Below are positions 60,499 through 64,000 of a stretch of DNA of 64,000 bases, piece after piece. Under the pieces are notes generated by a model. It did not search any database. It was not told where the DNA came from and was given only the letters and a program-made list of their open reading frames with translations. The translations under genes and the position numbers were made by a program. The DNA is from Heyndrickxia oleronia (GTDB taxonomy: Bacteria > Bacillota > Bacilli > Bacillales > Bacillaceae_C): contig NZ_CP065424.1 in assembly GCF_017809215.1 (NCBI RefSeq), positions 894,001 to 958,000 on the forward strand, written 5' to 3'. Position 1 is the stretch's first letter. Each line of letters starts with the position of its first letter.

Positions 60499-61404
60499 AT
60501 GTCATGGTTAATAGATCAAGAATTAAGTCAGCAAGAGCTTTCAGATCGATTTCGTAAACAAATGCTAGAACCATCTATTTTACAAATTCCTGGTGCATAT
60601 GATGGACTAAGTTCACTAATTGCTAAGAAAATTGGATTTAAGGTGCTTTATTTATCTGGAGCAGCTTATACTGCCAGCAGAGGTTTGCCTGATTTAGGAA
60701 TGATTCATTCTGAGGAATTGGCTGCTCGTGCGAAAGATATTATTCGTGCCTCAAACTTACCACTACTTGTTGATATTGATACAGGGTTTGGAGGGATTTT
60801 AAATACGGCGAGAACCGCAAGAGAAATGGTTGAATCCAGAGTGGCTGCCATTCAAATTGAAGATCAAGAATTACCAAAGAAATGTGGTCATCTGAATGGA
60901 AAGAAATTAGTAAGCATCGAGGAAATGGTTCAAAAAATTAAAATCATTAAAGAAGTAGCTCCCTCTCTAGTTATTATCGCAAGAAGTGATGCAGCTTCAG
61001 TTGAAGGGATCGATCGTTTAATTGAAAGGGCAAATGCTTATATTGAAGCAGGTGCTGATGCAATTTTTCCAGAAGCATTGGCAACAGAAGAAGAGTTTAC
61101 AAAAGTTAAACATTCACTTCAAATTCCTTTATTAGCGAATATGACTGAGTTTGGTAAAACTCCCTACTATACAGCGATGGAATTTGAAGACTTTGGATAC
61201 AGTATGGTGATCTATCCCGTAACATCACTAAGGGTAGCGGCCAAGGCGATTGAACAGGTCTTTACTAATATATTGAAAGATGGGACACAAAGGAATTCCA
61301 TAAACGCGATGCAAACAAGGAAAGACCTTTATGATACGATACAATATTTTGAATTTGAAAAGCTAGATGAAAAAATTGCTCAAACAATCCTCTCTGAAGA
61401 TTAA
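60499..61404 (+). CDS. prpB: 2-Methylisocitrate lyase
   Basis: 301 aa PEP-mutase/isocitrate-lyase superfamily. LVDIDTGFGG (metal site) and the catalytic loop PKKCGHLNGKKL with Cys129. Splits 2-methylisocitrate to pyruvate and succinate. The gene order tctCBA-prpD-prpB without methylcitrate synthase suggests the methylcitrate comes from outside. Other members of this superfamily cleave related acids, so dimethylmalate or isocitrate analogues are possible. Confidence 0.92.
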   Translation: MSWLIDQELSQQELSDRFRKQMLEPSILQIPGAYDGLSSLIAKKIGFKVLYLSGAAYTASRGLPDLGMIHSEELAARAKDIIRASNLPLLVDIDTGFGGILNTARTAREMVESRVAAIQIEDQELPKKCGHLNGKKLVSIEEMVQKIKIIKEVAPSLVIIARSDAASVEGIDRLIERANAYIEAGADAIFPEALATEEEFTKVKHSLQIPLLANMTEFGKTPYYTAMEFEDFGYSMVIYPVTSLRVAAKAIEQVFTNILKDGTQRNSINAMQTRKDLYDTIQYFEFEKLDEKIAQTILSED

Positions 61405-61420
61405 TTAGATGAAAAGTAAA

Positions 61421-61455
61421 GAAAGTGTGGGATAAGAATCCCACACTTTCTTTAT
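61421..61455 (+). terminator. Terminator of the tct-prp operon
   Basis: GAAAGTGTGGGAT (61421-61433), loop AAGA, ATCCCACACTTTC (61438-61450), followed by TTTA. Confidence 0.93.
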
Positions 61456-61469
61456 TTAAGACTATTTTC

Positions 61470-61622
61470 TGCTTTTGTAAAAACCTTACTGCTGGCTTTT
61501 ACAGCAGCGGATCTGATAGAGTTTGCAGCTCTTTTCCAAGTGGAAATGGTTTTTTGGTCATTAACCTATTTTTATTTAGTTAAAACGTTACCTAAATCGC
61601 GACAATGTTTGAGAAAAGAGCC
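61470..61622 (+). repeat. Interspersed repeat, copy 4
   Basis: Starts TGCTTTTGTAAAAACC then ACTGCTGGCTTTTAC; ends CGACAATGTTTGAGAAAAG and AGCC at 61622. It directly abuts the TAA of gltS (61623-61625 on the minus strand). Confidence 0.65.
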
Positions 61623-62825
61623 TTATTTAAATAAATTAATACTTGTTATGATAATCGGCATGGCAAATACATCAATTAAGAACGCACCAACAATTGGAAC
61701 AACTAGAAATGCTTTACGTGATGGACCGAATTGTTCAGTAATGGCGGACATATTGGCCATAGCATTAGGGGTTGCACCTAGTCCGTGTCCAGTAAAGCCA
61801 CCAACCATTACAGCGGCATCGTAGTTTTTTCCAAGTAATTTAAATAGAACAAAGATACCTAAAAGGACAATGAAAATAACTTGGACAAAAACGATGATGA
61901 CCATTGGTAAGGCAAGTCCTGTTAATTCCCATAATTGAATGCTCATTAGCGCCATGGAAAGGAAGATTCCTAATGTTACATCACCAATTAGATTGATACT
62001 GGTCATATCAATTACTTCATTGTTTACTTTATCGATAATGTTCCGAACAATCACAGCGACAAACATTGCACCCACATAGTTTGGTAATACGAAGCCTGTT
62101 GCATTGGAGAATAATTCCCCTAGATAAGAACCTGCCGCCATACAGAACGTAATGATGAGAATTTGGGCAATAAATTTCTTCGAGTGAATCCCATTTGATT
62201 CAGAATTAGCATCCATTGCTGCTGCTACTTCATCATTAGCATCAACCTCAGTTGGTTTAAGATTATATTTTGAGATTAAATATTTTACGGTTGGCCCACC
62301 TACTAATCCTCCAGCAATAAGACCGAATGTTGCAGCTGCAAGTCCTACAGATAAGGCAGAATTGACCCCTAGTCCCTCGATAGTTCCACCGAATGCTGTT
62401 GCTGCACCATGACCTCCTTCCATGGATACTGCACCAATCATTATTCCTAATAACGGTTCAATTCCAAGAACCTTTGCCAATGATATACCAATAAGATTTT
62501 GGCACAAAGCTAAGACGCCACAAGCTAACCAGTAAATAACCAGTAGCTTACCCCCAAGTTTCACTAGCTTAAAGCTTGCACCTAAACCGACTGTGGTAAA
62601 GAATGTCAACATGAATAGGCTTTGTAAAGAAGTATCTAAGGTGATTTTCATTAGTCCTGTTTGTCTTAAAATCGTAACGAGAATGGCAAATAAGAGTCCA
62701 CCTACAACAGGGGCTGGTATACAGAACTTTTTTAAGAAGTTTATCTTTTTTATTAGTAGTCCTCCTAGCATTAGTAAAGCTACAGCTAGAAAGATAGTGG
62801 TAATTTGATTTAATTCCAAGTTCAT
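61623..62825 (-). CDS. gltS: Sodium/glutamate symporter GltS
   Basis: 400 aa. Two-fold repeat of five helices with GltS signatures: FCIPAPVVGGLLFAILVTIL, EGGHGAATAFGGTIEGLGVN in the first hairpin and VGGFTGHGLGATPNAMANMS in the second. Imports L-glutamate with sodium. ATG follows TTGGAGGGA; 21 bp after hutG. Its stop codon touches a repeat element. Confidence 0.95.
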   Translation of the reverse strand: MNLELNQITTIFLAVALLMLGGLLIKKINFLKKFCIPAPVVGGLLFAILVTILRQTGLMKITLDTSLQSLFMLTFFTTVGLGASFKLVKLGGKLLVIYWLACGVLALCQNLIGISLAKVLGIEPLLGIMIGAVSMEGGHGAATAFGGTIEGLGVNSALSVGLAAATFGLIAGGLVGGPTVKYLISKYNLKPTEVDANDEVAAAMDANSESNGIHSKKFIAQILIITFCMAAGSYLGELFSNATGFVLPNYVGAMFVAVIVRNIIDKVNNEVIDMTSINLIGDVTLGIFLSMALMSIQLWELTGLALPMVIIVFVQVIFIVLLGIFVLFKLLGKNYDAAVMVGGFTGHGLGATPNAMANMSAITEQFGPSRKAFLVVPIVGAFLIDVFAMPIIITSINLFK

Positions 62826-62846
62826 ACTATCCCTCCAATTTTAATG

Positions 62847-63803
62847 TTATTCGTGAAAGTGAATGAGAGATTCATTGATTAATTGTGCCGCTAATGTCAC
62901 GGTTTTATTATTCTCATCAACAACAGGGTTTACTTCTGAAACATCGAAGGAAAGAACCTTTTCTTTCGCAACAATATGTCTAATTAAATCTCTTACTGTT
63001 TTGGGATGCAGTCCAAATGGGGATGGTGCACTAACTCCTGGAGCATAGGCTGCACTAATTACATCCGTACATAAAGTTAGAATGATTCTGTCATGTTGAT
63101 TGATAAAATCATTAATTTTTCCTAAAGAGAGATCCAGTTCGGATGTTACCTCTTCTTCAGTGATATGTTTGACATGATACTTTTTGGCTGTTTCAAAAAG
63201 TGCTTTTGTGTTTCCTTGCTGTTGAATGCCCACACACAGGTAGCTGGATTTTGAATCAGCATCTAAAATTTGCTTAAACATTGTACCAGAGGAGGTTGTC
63301 TTATCATATGGCCTCATATCAAAGTGGGCATCAATATTAATGATTCCTAATGTTTCATCGGGGCCGAGATAGTTTCTTGCACCTAAATAATGTCCATAGA
63401 AGGTTTCATGGCCGCCACCAAGGATAATTGGGGTAATACCTTTACGATAGAGGACGGTGGCTGCTTGTCCTAGTTCACTTTGCGCCTTTTCAAGCTGATC
63501 CTCTTCGCATTGAATCGTCCCTACATCAACTACAGTTGTTGAAGGGGAAAGATGCCAAGGCAACTTCGCAAGAGCTTGTTTAAGTAGATTAGGGGCTTTG
63601 GCAGCGCCTAAGCGTCCTTGATTACGTCTAACTCCTTCATCACAACTAAAGCCAATCAATCCAAAGATTTTCTGTCCTTTTGAAGCGGTGGAAAGGGAGG
63701 AAGGTGTATCTAATTTAACCTGTTGGTGTAGACGGAAACTAAGTGGATCAGTGTGACTATCGACTCTACCATTCCAGTGATCGGAAGAAGGCTGAATATA
63801 CAT
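62847..63803 (-). CDS. hutG: Formimidoylglutamase HutG
   Basis: 318 aa ureohydrolase. Manganese ligands appear in GGGHETFYGH, NIDAHFDMRPY and SFDVSEVNP; LCTDVISAAYAPGVSAPSPF is the substrate loop of the HutG class. Hydrolyses N-formimidoyl-glutamate to glutamate and formamide, the last step of histidine breakdown. ATG 63803 lies 8 nt after TAGGAG; a GTG at 63812 overlaps that site. No other hut gene is nearby; it is cotranscribed with gltS and divergent from a LysR gene. Confidence 0.92.
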   Translation of the reverse strand: MYIQPSSDHWNGRVDSHTDPLSFRLHQQVKLDTPSSLSTASKGQKIFGLIGFSCDEGVRRNQGRLGAAKAPNLLKQALAKLPWHLSPSTTVVDVGTIQCEEDQLEKAQSELGQAATVLYRKGITPIILGGGHETFYGHYLGARNYLGPDETLGIINIDAHFDMRPYDKTTSSGTMFKQILDADSKSSYLCVGIQQQGNTKALFETAKKYHVKHITEEEVTSELDLSLGKINDFINQHDRIILTLCTDVISAAYAPGVSAPSPFGLHPKTVRDLIRHIVAKEKVLSFDVSEVNPVVDENNKTVTLAAQLINESLIHFHE

Positions 63804-63845
63804 ATGTCTCACTCCTATTAAAATTCAGAATTATATCTATATACC

Positions 63846-63913
63846 AATTATAACCGCTTTCATTTATAATTACTAATACATAATAATAATAGATTTATAG
63901 TTTAAAACTATAA
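63846..63913. promoter_or_regulatory. Dyads in the hutG / LysR divergent promoter
   Basis: AATTATAA-N10-TTATAATT (63846-63871) and TTATAGTTT-A-AAACTATAA (63895-63913). The second sits just before the ribosome site of the LysR gene, as expected for autoregulation. Confidence 0.5.
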
Positions 63914-63927
63914 GTGAGGAGGAGAAC

Positions 63928-64000
63928 ATGGAGATCCGTCAACTAAGGTATTTCATAACAGTTGTTAAGGAACAAAGCTTCTCAAAGGCTGCGAAACTTT
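63928..64000 (+). CDS. LysR-family regulator, N-terminus only
   Basis: ATG 63928 after GAGGAGGAG; the visible 24 residues, MEIRQLRYFITVVKEQSFSK then AAKL, are the start of a LysR helix-turn-helix. The gene continues beyond the window. Divergent from hutG-gltS, so it likely regulates them; GltC- or HutG-associated LysR proteins are the closest functional parallel. Confidence 0.88.
   Translation, partial: MEIRQLRYFITVVKEQSFSKAAKL

Overview
The window reads as chromosome from a low-GC Bacillaceae bacterium. The evidence is AGGAGG-type ribosome sites, frequent TTG/GTG starts, an S-layer gene with SLH anchors, a SinI-like protein, CcpA-type cre sites and PTS systems with BglG/RpiR regulators. I cannot name the species. 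No rRNA, tRNA, CRISPR array, plasmid or prophage genes were seen.

Layout. 1-3.7 kb: a truncated membrane-anchored protein, a decayed secreted-protein gene, a membrane-anchored FAD oxidoreductase with an SLH-like tail, and a SinI-like gene. 3.8-10.4 kb: a sugar ABC operon (binding protein, two permeases, Gfo/Idh dehydrogenase, GntR/HutC repressor, ROK kinase) with duplicated operators and a possible leader peptide. 10.4-18.3 kb: GNAT, M20 amidohydrolase plus YfcC transporter, S9 peptidase, an unknown protein and a five-LysM cell-wall protein. 19-21.8 kb: S-layer protein. 22.8-26.5 kb: MalX/MalY/RpiR-type operon. 26.9-29.2 kb: MDR oxidoreductase and a REP-associated tyrosine transposase (RAYT). 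29.3-34.1 kb: PRD activator, ascorbate-type PTS (EIIA, EIIB, EIIC) and a SIS protein.

34.3-51.1 kb is a catabolic island for anthranilate or 3-hydroxyanthranilate. It has two paralogous IclR regulators, an esterase, two AAHS-type MFS permeases, a 4-oxalocrotonate tautomerase, a two-component flavin monooxygenase, 3-hydroxyanthranilate dioxygenase, ACMS decarboxylase, aminomuconate semialdehyde dehydrogenase, aminomuconate deaminase, oxalocrotonate decarboxylase, pentadienoate hydratase, hydroxyoxovalerate aldolase and acylating acetaldehyde dehydrogenase. Together these account for every step from anthranilate to pyruvate plus acetyl-CoA. Four matching palindromes and several cre sites point to IclR and CcpA control.

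51.2-61.5 kb: a LysR regulator divergent from an AbrB-family membrane protein, then a CitA/CitB-type two-component system, a TctCBA tripartite carboxylate transporter, PrpD/MmgE and PrpB (no PrpC), which suggests uptake and cleavage of a methylcitrate-like tricarboxylate. 61.6-64 kb: HutG and GltS, divergent from a LysR gene that runs off the window.

Across this background lie at least 13 short hairpin elements of about 27 nt. All share a GAACCG-type core but have one of two outer-arm types (GGGACA/TGTCCC or GAAGCA/TGCTTC). The GAAGCA type clusters around the RAYT gene, so a mobile REP/RAYT system is the most unusual structure seen. A second interspersed repeat (about 120-150 nt, ending in a TTTGAGAAAAGAGCC-like box) and two kinds of short tandem repeat (52 bp and 42 bp periods) occupy other intergenic gaps.
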